From assembly GCA_944386175.1 (NCBI GenBank), contig CALXAB010000005.1:1-62281 (forward strand): a DNA stretch of 62,281 nucleotides, written 5' to 3'. A model generated the notes under the pieces. That model made no database searches, had not been told where the DNA came from, and worked only from the letters and a program-made list of their open reading frames with translations. Positions 44,806-54,803 of this stretch are shown piece by piece. A program made the position numbers and the translations under genes. Position 1 is the first letter of the stretch. Each line of letters opens with the position of its first letter. The DNA is from an uncultured Clostridia bacterium (GTDB lineage: Bacteria; Bacillota; Clostridia; TANB77; CAG-508).

Positions 44806-46374
44806 TTATATAAAGAAATGATATATTGTATTTAGTATTGGTAAATTTAATAAGCATAATAAAATTGGGAATTTATATTCTATATTTTTTATTTTTATAT
44901 AATTGTCTTTTTTACATAAACATAATAATAGTACAAAAGCTACTGGAATAAAATATCTTCCCTGTACTCCATCTACTATAATGTTTCCTACTTTAGTCCA
45001 TGTTAGATACATACCTGTAACTATTAATAAAATTATTACAGCTGATATTAGGCATCCCCATATTTTTTGTTTCCAATTAAATGCAACTTTATTTTTTTCA
45101 ATAAAACAAGATGCTAACATGATAATTATATATATTGTAATCCAAATTCTGTTTGGATAAATACATAACCATCCTAATGCTATACCTACCATTTGATATA
45201 TATATGTTTCTCCCATATTTTTAAATGTATAATTTAGAGTATCTAAAAATCCCTTTGGATTATTAATTATACCTTTAATTTGTTCACTAGTATTTACATT
45301 ATTTGATTCAATATATTTTGTAAATGCAGTTCCATATCCAGTAGTAAAAATATAATATCCTAATGCTGCAATAATTGATAATATGACTAGCGTTGATATT
45401 AGAATTATCTTATATTTTTTACTCATATTTTTAGAAAAGATAAAGATAAATGCAAGTCCTATTATTGGTAAGTATACATATTTTACTATGGACAGTAATA
45501 CCCCTAATGTAACAAGTAAGACTCCTTCTCGTTTCTTCATTTTTTCCTTTCTAAAATATAGGTATAATAAATAAGCAATGAAAACCATACTTATTATATT
45601 TATTATACAGTCTGCTGATGTTGAAGTTGCTTGATGAAGAAACATCGGCATAAACATAATTGCTGTCATGACATATTTTCCAAATGGAATTATCTTTAAT
45701 GTATAATATGCTGCTACTAAAAATACAATAAAGTTCATTAATTTTGCTAGATAACAGCCTATTAAAATATTTAAACTAAATAATCTGGATATTACAAACC
45801 CTATGGAACTAAATATATATAATATAAAAGGATATGTTCCTGCTGGGTTATTTACTTCTACTTTATCATTATAATCTGTTTGTCCTGCTAAATTTTCACT
45901 AAACTGTCTATATGACTCTAAGTTTGGTTTTATTTTTGTTTGCAAATCTCTAGGAATTACAGATATAGTATCCTTTCTTCCTATAATAACTCCTTCTGAT
46001 ATTTCATATGCTCTTCTTAAGTGCGCTTGTTCATCTGGAACTTGTGATGGTAGCATAAATACCAAATACATCATTCCTATTGGTATTAGGAAACCAATTA
46101 CAATTCTTTCTAGCTTTCCTTTACTGTTTTTACAATTGTATATTATTATTGCTAATATTGCTAATCCAAATATTCCTATCATTATAATATGTTTTAAAGA
46201 ATTGTAACCTGAGTAATTTCTTATAATTACAAATCTAAGCATAACATAAGCAATTAGTAATGATAAAATAAATTCTAATGGAAATATAAATTTCATTATT
46301 ATATTTTTTTTATCCTTCAATAATCCAGTTATTTTTATTAATTTTTTTGAAACATTTTGGATTTTTTCTGCCAT
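44806..46374 (-). CDS. DUF2142 membrane protein, probable glycan-modifying transferase
   Basis: 522 aa with about 12 membrane helices. The first outside loop has the DUF2142 hallmark PSQVPDEQAHLRRAYEIS with conserved acidic residues, as in GT-C glycosyltransferases that use polyprenyl-phosphate sugars. Together with the DPM1-like GT2 and DUF2304 it forms a likely decoration module. The GGAGAG site 10 bp ahead supports the start. Confidence 0.88.
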   Translation of the reverse strand: MAEKIQNVSKKLIKITGLLKDKKNIIMKFIFPLEFILSLLIAYVMLRFVIIRNYSGYNSLKHIIMIGIFGLAILAIIIYNCKNSKGKLERIVIGFLIPIGMMYLVFMLPSQVPDEQAHLRRAYEISEGVIIGRKDTISVIPRDLQTKIKPNLESYRQFSENLAGQTDYNDKVEVNNPAGTYPFILYIFSSIGFVISRLFSLNILIGCYLAKLMNFIVFLVAAYYTLKIIPFGKYVMTAIMFMPMFLHQATSTSADCIINIISMVFIAYLLYLYFRKEKMKKREGVLLVTLGVLLSIVKYVYLPIIGLAFIFIFSKNMSKKYKIILISTLVILSIIAALGYYIFTTGYGTAFTKYIESNNVNTSEQIKGIINNPKGFLDTLNYTFKNMGETYIYQMVGIALGWLCIYPNRIWITIYIIIMLASCFIEKNKVAFNWKQKIWGCLISAVIILLIVTGMYLTWTKVGNIIVDGVQGRYFIPVAFVLLLCLCKKDNYIKIKNIEYKFPILLCLLNLPILNTIYHFFI

Positions 46375-46397
46375 TTTTACACGACTCTCCTTTTATT

Positions 46398-48281
46398 TTA
46401 CTGTTCTACTTTTTCTTGTTTAATATCAAATTGATCAGAATCTAATCTTAAATTTATATTATAATAAGGATCTCCTTTTTTCTTGTAATCTCCCCATTTT
46501 TTATAAAATAAGTCAATCTCTTTTTGAAATCTTTCTTTTTTCTCTGGTGTATTATCATATCCTCTTGATTTTGATTCATAATGAGTAAGTTCTACAAATG
46601 GGTTATATATGATTAACTTACCTGATTGTATTATTTTTAGACAAAAATCAATGTCATTAAATGCTACCGCAAATTCTTCATCCATATACCCAACTTCTTC
46701 ATACACTGAACGCTTTGCCATCATACAAGCTGCCGTGACAGCACTTAGATTTTGTATATGACTATCTCTTGCAAAATATCCATGTGCTTTTTTATATACT
46801 CCTTTAAATACATGTCCTGCAACTCCATATATTCCAATAATTGTTCCAGCATGTTGAATTGTTCCATCTGGATAATATAATTTAACACCTATTGCCCCTA
46901 CGTCATCTCTTTGATTCATTCCAACCATTTTTTCTAACCAGTCTGGTGTTAATAATTTTGTATCATTGTTTAATTGTACTATATATTCTCCATCTGTATT
47001 TTTCACACCAAAATTGATTATTTTTGAATAATTAAATTTTTTCTCTGGATAATATAAAATTTTCACTTTTTCTTCTTTTTCTAATTCTTTATAATAATCA
47101 AATATTGATTGTTCTGTACTATTGTTTTCTATTATTACTATTTCATAATTGTTATATGTAGTTAGTTTTAATACAGAGTCAATACAAGTTCTTAATGTTT
47201 TAGCCTCATTACAATTTGGAATTAATATTGTAACTTTTGGATTTCCTTTTACTTTATAATCTATTTTATAAGTTCCAAGTGTCACACCATGTGCTACTTC
47301 ACCTTCTAGCCCTACTCTTTTTAAATGGTCTTGCAAAACTGGTATTCCAGCTTCAAAAGCATATGGTTTTGCATCTCCTCCTGCTTTTGCTGTTGATAAT
47401 TCATGCACTCTCCAATGGTATAAAACTTTTGGTATATGTTTTATATTCTTTGCTATTTCAGCCATTCTAATTATAATATCATAATCCTGTGCACCATCAT
47501 ATTTACTTCTTTCTCCACCTAATTTTTCCATTAAATCTTTTCTAAATACGCTAAAATGACAAATATAATTATTTGATCTTAATGTATCAATTGCAAAATC
47601 AGGTTTAAAATGTGGATCAAATCTTGGCTTGTCTGTTGTTGTTATTTTGTCTTCATCAGTGTAAATAAATTCAATACTAGGATCTTCATTAATTGCTTTT
47701 ACTACTTCATATAAACAATTTGCTGGTAATAAATCATCATGGTCTAAAAGTGCTATATAATCACCAGTAGCATTTTTCAATGCTTCATTAGTATTTCCAG
47801 CTATACCTAAATTTTTTCCAGTATAATTATATTTAATTCTGTCATCTTTTTTACATATTTCTTCTATTTCTTTATTTTTCTCTGGACTTCCATCTTCTAA
47901 ACAAAGTTCCCAATTAGTATATGTTTGATTAATCATATACTCTACTAATTCGCTAAAGAAATTAACTGGTGTATTATACATTGGTACTAATATACTAATT
48001 TTAGGATTTAGTTTAAATTTTGTTTTTCTTTGTTCCTCTAATTCTTCTTCAGATGGATCGTTAAATTTCATCCAAATTTCATATGGTGGAATTTTTGTAC
48101 CATTTTGTATATTGTCTTTTGCTTTATTCCATGTATTTTTCCATCCTTCATTTTTTACAGATTTTAGAAATTTTATTATTGTGCTTGGTTTTAGTCCATG
48201 TATTATTCTGTTTATTTTTCGTAGAATTCTTCTTACTTTTCCCCCTTCTGGAAAAAGTTTATCTCTTAGCCTTACACTCAT
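46398..48281 (-). CDS. Two-domain GT2 glycosyltransferase
   Basis: 627 aa with two GT2 domains in tandem. The first (about 95-310) has ISILVPMYNTPVNFFSELVE and ALLDHDD. The second (about 340-600) has VTILIPNCNEAKTLRTCIDS and QLNNDTK, then AVTAACMMAKRSVYEE. Such bifunctional enzymes often polymerise rhamnose-rich chains. The start at 48281 follows AAAGGA and lies 1 bp after the methyltransferase gene. Confidence 0.9.
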   Translation of the reverse strand: MSVRLRDKLFPEGGKVRRILRKINRIIHGLKPSTIIKFLKSVKNEGWKNTWNKAKDNIQNGTKIPPYEIWMKFNDPSEEELEEQRKTKFKLNPKISILVPMYNTPVNFFSELVEYMINQTYTNWELCLEDGSPEKNKEIEEICKKDDRIKYNYTGKNLGIAGNTNEALKNATGDYIALLDHDDLLPANCLYEVVKAINEDPSIEFIYTDEDKITTTDKPRFDPHFKPDFAIDTLRSNNYICHFSVFRKDLMEKLGGERSKYDGAQDYDIIIRMAEIAKNIKHIPKVLYHWRVHELSTAKAGGDAKPYAFEAGIPVLQDHLKRVGLEGEVAHGVTLGTYKIDYKVKGNPKVTILIPNCNEAKTLRTCIDSVLKLTTYNNYEIVIIENNSTEQSIFDYYKELEKEEKVKILYYPEKKFNYSKIINFGVKNTDGEYIVQLNNDTKLLTPDWLEKMVGMNQRDDVGAIGVKLYYPDGTIQHAGTIIGIYGVAGHVFKGVYKKAHGYFARDSHIQNLSAVTAACMMAKRSVYEEVGYMDEEFAVAFNDIDFCLKIIQSGKLIIYNPFVELTHYESKSRGYDNTPEKKERFQKEIDLFYKKWGDYKKKGDPYYNINLRLDSDQFDIKQEKVEQ

Positions 48282-48282
48282 T

Positions 48283-50058
48283 TTATTTTTTTCCTTTCTT
48301 TGTTCCAAAATTTTTAATATTCATTAATGTTTCCGCTACTTTCCATGTTCTAGAATTATATATTTTTTCTAATTCTTCTTTTAATTTTTTTATTTCTTCT
48401 TCTTTTTTTATTTTTTCCACATCTGCAATATTCTTTAAATTATAGTAATGGTTCATTGTTGCCACAATTTCTTCTCTATTCATAGTTTTTCTGCTAAATA
48501 TTTCTTTTAACATAACATTATCTACTAATTTTTCTTTAAATTCTTTTTCTAAATTTACAAATAAATCTTCATTTTCTTTTATGTTATATTTTTGATTTAA
48601 TAATTGCTTTCTTTGTTCTGTAAAATTAGAATTTTGTATTGCTCTATATATAATGTATTCTACTGGCATATATTTTTCGGTCCACTCCTGATCAAACACA
48701 TAAAATGTATTATCTATTAAAAAGCAATTTTTAGGTATAAAATCTAGATAAGCATTTTTAGCAAATTTCATTTTTTCTAGTTTTTTAATATCATAATTTT
48801 TTATTGTTTCTTTTAATTCTACATTTTTTTCTATTTGCCCAAAATCTAAAGCATTTTGATATAATATATTAGCATATTTTTCAAAGTTTTCTATAAAGCT
48901 TTTTTCATCTATTCTTTCTAAAAATATATCAAATCTTTCTTTATTAATATATTTACTTACTATTTTGTCTTCTTTTTGTTCTTCTATTATTTTTGCATTT
49001 TTTTTATTAAATTCTAAATTGCTTTTTAATATATTTTTTATATGTTCTCTTGCCTTTTTATTTGCAGCTTTTTTTATAACTTCTTCATCTTTTATAATTG
49101 TCATTATTCTGTATTTTTCTTTTCTATAATTTGAAAAAGTTATATATTTAATATCATTTTTTATTTCTTGATTTCCTATTTCTACAAAAAATGAATTAGC
49201 AAAAAAATTAAAAATTTCTTTATTTTCATTTAATAATTCTAAATATACTCCATTTTCTACAAAATTTATTAATTCATCCTTTTCATAGTATTCAAAATTT
49301 CGACTTATATCTTCTTTTGTTATTTCATAATCTGCTGAATATATTAAGTTAGGCATTTTATAATCTGGTAATGTATAGTAAAATTTATAGTTTTGATATC
49401 CTGCTTCTTTTATTAAATCTTTTAATTTTATTTCACTAAAAAGTTTACTACCATTTTCTGTTCTTTCTTCAGCCAAATTTTTATATCCTAATGTTCCTTC
49501 TAAGTCTTTTTTTCCATTCCAATATTTCATACCAAATTTATTATCTGTTGCAAGTAAAATCTTTCCATCTTCTTTCAACATTTTTGAAACATCTATTAAT
49601 AAATCTTTTTCTGGATTATTGCTATTTGGTAACCATTTACTTGCTTTTTCTATCTGCCCTATTAATATTACATAATCAAATTTTTTATTTATTTGTATTT
49701 CTTCTAAATTTCCAACTATACATTCTAGATTTTCTTTATTAAAATATCTTTTTTCTATTATTTTTGCTTTTTCTTTTGATAATTCTACTGAAGTAACATT
49801 TTTGCAAATATCACATAAATATCCTGTAATTTCTCCATAATTGGCTCCGATTTCAAGTATTTGAGCATCTTTTTTAAATTGATACCAGTTTATGATATTT
49901 TGCCTAATTTCAGATAATGATAGCATTAGTTCTATACTCGTATCATTTTGTTTCATATTTTCATAATTATCTATGTATTCTTCTATTTTGCTATTTAACT
50001 CTTTTTGTTCTGTTTCTAATGTTTCTTCGTTTTTGCAAAATTCTAAGTTTAACTTCAT
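48283..50058 (-). CDS. Class I SAM methyltransferase with C-terminal coiled coil
   Basis: 591 aa. The Rossmann methyltransferase part (about 60-230) has QILEIGANYGEITGYL, VTSVELSKEKAKIIE and DYVILIGQIEKASKW. Residues 300-520 are of unknown fold, with some kinase-like features (FIPKNCFLIDNTFYVFDQEW). The tail is a coiled coil ending NSRTWKVAETLMNIKNFG. That tail resembles the one on the next protein (NSRSWKITRPLRNLKN). A role in methyl-capping the glycan to set chain length is plausible because a Wzm/Wzt exporter with a carbohydrate-binding tail is encoded nearby. Confidence 0.82.
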   Translation of the reverse strand: MKLNLEFCKNEETLETEQKELNSKIEEYIDNYENMKQNDTSIELMLSLSEIRQNIINWYQFKKDAQILEIGANYGEITGYLCDICKNVTSVELSKEKAKIIEKRYFNKENLECIVGNLEEIQINKKFDYVILIGQIEKASKWLPNSNNPEKDLLIDVSKMLKEDGKILLATDNKFGMKYWNGKKDLEGTLGYKNLAEERTENGSKLFSEIKLKDLIKEAGYQNYKFYYTLPDYKMPNLIYSADYEITKEDISRNFEYYEKDELINFVENGVYLELLNENKEIFNFFANSFFVEIGNQEIKNDIKYITFSNYRKEKYRIMTIIKDEEVIKKAANKKAREHIKNILKSNLEFNKKNAKIIEEQKEDKIVSKYINKERFDIFLERIDEKSFIENFEKYANILYQNALDFGQIEKNVELKETIKNYDIKKLEKMKFAKNAYLDFIPKNCFLIDNTFYVFDQEWTEKYMPVEYIIYRAIQNSNFTEQRKQLLNQKYNIKENEDLFVNLEKEFKEKLVDNVMLKEIFSRKTMNREEIVATMNHYYNLKNIADVEKIKKEEEIKKLKEELEKIYNSRTWKVAETLMNIKNFGTKKGKK

Positions 50059-50080
50059 TGTAGAACTCCTCTCTTTTCTA

Positions 50081-51307
50081 CTATTTTCCTTTATTTATTC
50101 TATTTTTTAAATTTCTTAGCGGTCTTGTTATTTTCCATGATCTAGAATTTGTTATTTTATCCAATTCATTTGTTAATTGTTGTTTTTCTGATTCTAATCT
50201 TTCTTTTTCTTGTTTTAATTGTTCATTTTCTAATAATGGGCTATATAATAAAAAGTTATCAAATTTTTTTGCATTTTCTATATTAAATGCAACAGATTTA
50301 TCAATTGGTTTAGTTATACTATATCCTTTATTAATAAGCCATTGGTTTAATATTTGTATAAAATCTTCTTCTGTTTCTAATTTGATATTAGTTGGATTCA
50401 TTTTTTTCAATCTTTCTTTATAATCTTTTGCAAATTTAGGCTTATGAATTAAAGCATGATAAGTAAGTGCATAAAAATATTCTTCTTCTGATATTGTGTA
50501 AAATCCTTTTTCATTATATTTTCTATTATTTAATATTTCCTTTTCCATTTGGTAATAATAATAACTATCTCCAACATATCTTAAATCAAAAAATGCAAAT
50601 TTATCCTCTACTTTTACTTTATAATGAATTCTATACTCTTCTGGGAATACTTTTTTAGCATTTAACACATATGCTACATCTTCATAAGAATTACAAATTA
50701 TATCTATATCATTATGTTCATTTACATATATTTCTTCTGGAAGTGTTTCATAATTTCTGATAATTGTATAATTAACACAATTATTTAATACATAAAACAT
50801 TTCTTCTACTGACTTAAATCCATTTTTTCCTATTAATTCTTGTTCTAGGTTTATAATTTGAACTTCTTTATTTCTATCTAAGTCTTTAAGATAATCTTTT
50901 ATATTTTTTCCTAATAATAAAGTTAAATCATGGTTTGTTTCAGTTTCTGAATTTGTTGCATGAACTCTATGTCCCCCACCTGTTAAGTTTCTATAATAGG
51001 CTTTTTTGTCAAACATATTAATATTTACTATTTTTTGTCCCTTACTTGTATCTCTTTTTTCATATTTTGGATTATCAACTTCAACTATAATTAATAAGAA
51101 TTCACCATTTCCACAATGTGTTTCCTTATCCGAATTTTTTGGTAAGTTTGTTCCATAAAATCTTGATAAATTTTGTGAAAAAGTTTCTTTATCCCATTTC
51201 ATATTATATAATCCTATAATATGAAAATTTTTTTCTATATCTTCAAGTATTTCTTTTTCTTTATATCTAGCATTTTCCCAGAGTATAAATAAATGTGTTT
51301 CTTTCAT
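50081..51307 (-). CDS. Glycan-locus protein of unknown function with nucleotidyltransferase-like DID motif
   Basis: 408 aa from the ATG at 51307 (AGGAAGG ahead). The N-terminal half has a distinctive stretch, GGGHRVHATNSETETNHDLT. The middle has NEHNDIDIICNSYEDVAYVL then FFDLRYVGDSYYY, which resembles an NTase fold with a D-x-D. The end (about 350-408) is a long coiled coil with NSRSWKITRPLRNLKNRI. I do not recognise a named family. Position between methyltransferase and exporter genes suggests a part in chain capping or phospho-sugar transfer. Confidence 0.65.
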   Translation of the reverse strand: MKETHLFILWENARYKEKEILEDIEKNFHIIGLYNMKWDKETFSQNLSRFYGTNLPKNSDKETHCGNGEFLLIIVEVDNPKYEKRDTSKGQKIVNINMFDKKAYYRNLTGGGHRVHATNSETETNHDLTLLLGKNIKDYLKDLDRNKEVQIINLEQELIGKNGFKSVEEMFYVLNNCVNYTIIRNYETLPEEIYVNEHNDIDIICNSYEDVAYVLNAKKVFPEEYRIHYKVKVEDKFAFFDLRYVGDSYYYYQMEKEILNNRKYNEKGFYTISEEEYFYALTYHALIHKPKFAKDYKERLKKMNPTNIKLETEEDFIQILNQWLINKGYSITKPIDKSVAFNIENAKKFDNFLLYSPLLENEQLKQEKERLESEKQQLTNELDKITNSRSWKITRPLRNLKNRINKGK

Positions 51308-51334
51308 ATTAATTGCATTCCTTCCTACTTTCAC

Positions 51335-52675
51335 CTATTCTTCAATTTTTGTAAAATATACTTCTGTATCTAAGTTATAGTAACCTACAAATTTTTTACT
51401 TGACATTACTTCAAATATCATTAAATCATAATTTCGGTTTAACACAACTATTTCTCCATTATAATCATATCTGCTACAACTTAATGATAATGTATATTTT
51501 CCAGGTGCTAATTGAAATTTTTGTTTAAATTCACAAATATATGTACTACCTTTTTTACAATTTCCTGTATAATAATTTAAGAAGTTTGTATTAGTTCCAC
51601 AAATTTCTTTACCATTAAAATCTTTTATTGTCATTGAAAATGTTGGGCATTCTACATCTTCATTGAATTTTGCTTTTAATTTTACAACAATTTCTTCTTG
51701 ACTATCAATAATACTAGCTGGTTCTCCTTTATTATTAAAAATTCCAAAGTCTATTATTTGTGCTTCTCCATTTCCATATCTTATTACATCAGGATTAACT
51801 GTAAAATATTTTTTCCATTCTACCTTATCATCATTTACTCCTAAAATAGCTTCTTCATTTCTATATTTGTTTGACCCTTTTGGTTCTAAATCTTGGTCTT
51901 TTAACATTCCTGTAATTAATTTTTTATAATTTTCTACTCCTTCTTTTACTCCACCATCAAATATTTTCTTTCCTTCATTCATAATAATTGTTCTACTACA
52001 ATTATTTAAAATATCATTTATGCTATGAGTAACAAATATAATTGTTTTTCCATCTTTTTTTAATTGTTCAAATTTTTTAAAACATTTCAATTGAAAAGCC
52101 ATGTCTCCTACTGATAATACTTCATCTACAATTAAAATATCTGGATCTACATTGATTGCACATGCAAAAGCTAAACGTGCAAACATTCCTGATGAGTAAG
52201 TTCTTACAGGTTGATAAATATGTTCTCCAATATCGGCAAATGCTATTATTTCTGGCTTTTTTTGTTCTATTTCTTCTTTTGATAGCCCCATAACTTGTCC
52301 ATGTTGATATATGTTTTCAATACCTGTTAAATCCATATTAAAAGCAGCACCTAATTCTAGTAATGAACTTATTTTACCTTTAATTTCCATTGTTCCACTA
52401 GTTGGTGTTACTACTCCAGTGATTATTTTTAATAAGGTTGATTTTCCTGCACCATTTTTTCCTAAAATTCCTAATACCTCACCTTTTTTTAATTCAAGTG
52501 AAAAATCATCTAACGCTTTAAATACATCATGTCTTTTTATAGCTGGTATTAAAGTTTCTATTAATCTATCTTGTTTTTTGTTAAACATTTTATAATTTTT
52601 GCATAGATGCTCTATTTTTATAATTGACTCTTCTGATGATATATTTTTGTCATTTTTTTTATTTTGTTTTTCCAC
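51335..52675 (-). CDS. Wzt-type ABC transporter ATPase with carbohydrate-binding tail
   Basis: 446 aa from a GTG start with AAGGAGG. The ATPase has Walker A GILGKNGAGKSTLLK, signature YSSGMFARLAFA and Walker B ILIVDEVLSVGD, all of the TagH/Wzt type. The extra 170-residue C-terminal domain is beta-rich and like Wzt-C, which recognises the capped chain end before export. It pairs with the permease at 53708-54499. Confidence 0.93.
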   Translation of the reverse strand: MEKQNKKNDKNISSEESIIKIEHLCKNYKMFNKKQDRLIETLIPAIKRHDVFKALDDFSLELKKGEVLGILGKNGAGKSTLLKIITGVVTPTSGTMEIKGKISSLLELGAAFNMDLTGIENIYQHGQVMGLSKEEIEQKKPEIIAFADIGEHIYQPVRTYSSGMFARLAFACAINVDPDILIVDEVLSVGDMAFQLKCFKKFEQLKKDGKTIIFVTHSINDILNNCSRTIIMNEGKKIFDGGVKEGVENYKKLITGMLKDQDLEPKGSNKYRNEEAILGVNDDKVEWKKYFTVNPDVIRYGNGEAQIIDFGIFNNKGEPASIIDSQEEIVVKLKAKFNEDVECPTFSMTIKDFNGKEICGTNTNFLNYYTGNCKKGSTYICEFKQKFQLAPGKYTLSLSCSRYDYNGEIVVLNRNYDLMIFEVMSSKKFVGYYNLDTEVYFTKIEE

Positions 52676-52694
52676 TCTGCTATTTCCTCCTTGC

Positions 52695-53696
52695 CTATTT
52701 CCTTTTTCCTAATAATTTTAATATATAATATCTAATATTAAATAATCCTCTTCCTATAAATGGCATATTCATAATTAGAAAATTTTCTATATAATATATA
52801 AATGTTTCTGTTTTATATAATGTATGGAATACTCCCCAATTTTTAAAATTAAAATTTTTCTTTTTTTCTATCATTTTGAAATAATCATATGCTTTTATAT
52901 TTAATTTTTGTAATTCTTCAGGAAATTTTTTGTTGTTTTCTACATAAGTTCCAAAAACTGCTAATTTTACTTCAATAAATAGTTTTCTTACTTGTTCTAA
53001 TTTAGTAAAACTATGAGATATTTTGTTTGTTCCTATTTCATTATTTGAATGTTGTCTATATTTTATATATTTTTCTGGTATATATGCTAGTTTTCCATTT
53101 AATGATATTATAAGGCTTATCCAATGATCATGTGCAACATATTTAGTTTTTGAAGGAAATGGTAATAAAGTATTAATCCATTCTTTTTTAGACATTATTG
53201 TACATCCTGTTACACAATTATATAAATAGTTTAATTTATAACTATCAATGTATTTCTTTATTTTCCTAGTTAATAACATAAAATCATTAAAAGATGGATA
53301 TATAGTATTTAAATCTTTATCTACTACTTCTAAGTCACCAAATACTAAATCAGCATTTTGTTGTTTTAATACTTCATGATATTTTTCTACTTTTTCAGGA
53401 AGCCATACATCATCTTGATCAGATAGCATATATATATCATTTTCTACTTGTTTTAATAAAAATTCAAAATTTTTAATATATCCTAAATTTTTTTCCTGAT
53501 AAAATACTTTAATTCTTTTATCTTTTTGCTCATATTCTTTTAAAATCTCTCTAGTGCTGTCTTTTGAGCAGTCATCAGATATTATTAATCTTATATTTTT
53601 ATATGTTTGATTTAGTATGCTATCTATTTGACTTTTTAGGTATTTTTCTCCATTATAAGTTGCCAATAATATATCTATTTTTTCTTCCATTTTCAT
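52695..53696 (-). CDS. GT2 glycosyltransferase, rhamnosyltransferase-like
   Basis: 333 aa. DILLATYNGEKYLKSQIDSI, SDDCSKDST and MLSDQDDVW are typical of rhamnosyltransferases in O-antigen clusters. The paralogue at 58240-59223 has the same layout. It sits between the ABC permease and ATPase genes. Confidence 0.9.
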   Translation of the reverse strand: MKMEEKIDILLATYNGEKYLKSQIDSILNQTYKNIRLIISDDCSKDSTREILKEYEQKDKRIKVFYQEKNLGYIKNFEFLLKQVENDIYMLSDQDDVWLPEKVEKYHEVLKQQNADLVFGDLEVVDKDLNTIYPSFNDFMLLTRKIKKYIDSYKLNYLYNCVTGCTIMSKKEWINTLLPFPSKTKYVAHDHWISLIISLNGKLAYIPEKYIKYRQHSNNEIGTNKISHSFTKLEQVRKLFIEVKLAVFGTYVENNKKFPEELQKLNIKAYDYFKMIEKKKNFNFKNWGVFHTLYKTETFIYYIENFLIMNMPFIGRGLFNIRYYILKLLGKRK

Positions 53697-53707
53697 TTTC
53701 CTATCCT

Positions 53708-54499
53708 TTATAATACATCTGCAAAATCTTTTTTATTTTTATTAAATATATAATTTCCCCATACAAACATAATTATTGTAATTACCCAAAATACAATAGT
53801 ATATATACCATTTTGTTCTGTAACGATATTACTTGAAATAAATGAATCTCTAAATCCAGATACTAAATAATTAAATGGCATACATTTCATAATTGCTAAT
53901 ATTGTAGGATGATTAGAAAGCATTGATAAATTCCAAACAACTGGTGTAAACCAGAAAAATAATTGCATCATGATTCCTAATAGTTGTGCAAAATCAGGTA
54001 CTAATGTTGTAATTGCTGATGTAAATCTTGTAAATGCTATTAAGAAGCAATATGCTGCAATAATAATATAAATCACTTGTAAAAAGTTTGGAATATAATT
54101 AAATATACAAGCAACTACAATTGCCACAATAAATAAAAATAATGCTACAAAACTACTTGCTATTATTGATATAATTGGTATTACATCTACTGGAAATACT
54201 ACTTTTTTTACTAAATAGCTATAAGTTATTATTGATCCACTTGCATTTAAAACTGTTTCATTAATACATTGCCACATAGCCATTCCTGGTAAAAACCATA
54301 CAACATATGGATCATTTCCTGCACTTCCTGTTTTTAATATATATTGAAACACTATTACATATGTAATCATAAATACAAATGGTTGAAAAAATCCCCATAT
54401 ACTTCCTAAGCTTGTACTTGCAAATCTATTTTTAAAATCATTTTTACCTAATTGCCATACTAATTTTCTATTTTTATATATTGATTTTATAAATTCCAT
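53708..54499 (-). CDS. Wzm/TagG-type ABC transporter permease
   Basis: 263 aa with six membrane helices. FIKSIYKNRKLVWQLGKNDFKNRFASTSLG and SIWGFFQPFVFMITYVIVF are the start of the ABC-2 polysaccharide/teichoic acid exporters. With the Wzt-type ATPase it would export a finished chain. It is the first gene of the transcript running to about 37967, with a 300-bp gap upstream. Confidence 0.92.
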   Translation of the reverse strand: MEFIKSIYKNRKLVWQLGKNDFKNRFASTSLGSIWGFFQPFVFMITYVIVFQYILKTGSAGNDPYVVWFLPGMAMWQCINETVLNASGSIITYSYLVKKVVFPVDVIPIISIIASSFVALFLFIVAIVVACIFNYIPNFLQVIYIIIAAYCFLIAFTRFTSAITTLVPDFAQLLGIMMQLFFWFTPVVWNLSMLSNHPTILAIMKCMPFNYLVSGFRDSFISSNIVTEQNGIYTIVFWVITIIMFVWGNYIFNKNKKDFADVL

Positions 54500-54539
54500 A
54501 AGTTCTTTTTCCTCTCCTGTTTTTACTTCATTTTTTATA

Positions 54540-54803
54540 TAGTATATTCTATCTTTAAATCACCTTTTTGTCAATTAATATACTAAATAAACTATAAAAT
54601 TATATGACTAATTTATCATAATATTTTATATCCAACTTATATATATAAGAAATATATAATTTTACAAAATAAAATTGTGTACATTGATTGATGTTATAAG
54701 AAAATCAAAGATTTTTCTATAACATCAAAAAGAGTATCTAAGATAAACTTCTTCAAAAAGTATATAACTTTTTATTCTCGCTTAAATTAGGATACTCATA
54801 TTT
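54540..54803 (-). terminator. Hairpin-rich gap ending the 54804 gene transcript
   Basis: Two stems lie here. GAGTATC near 54733 pairs with GATACTC near 54791 and is followed on the minus strand by a short T run. TGATGTTATA pairs with TATAACATCA (about 54690-54728), extended by AAAATC/GATTTT. No gene is seen in the 304-bp gap; a promoter for the ABC permease probably lies at its left end. Confidence 0.5.
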
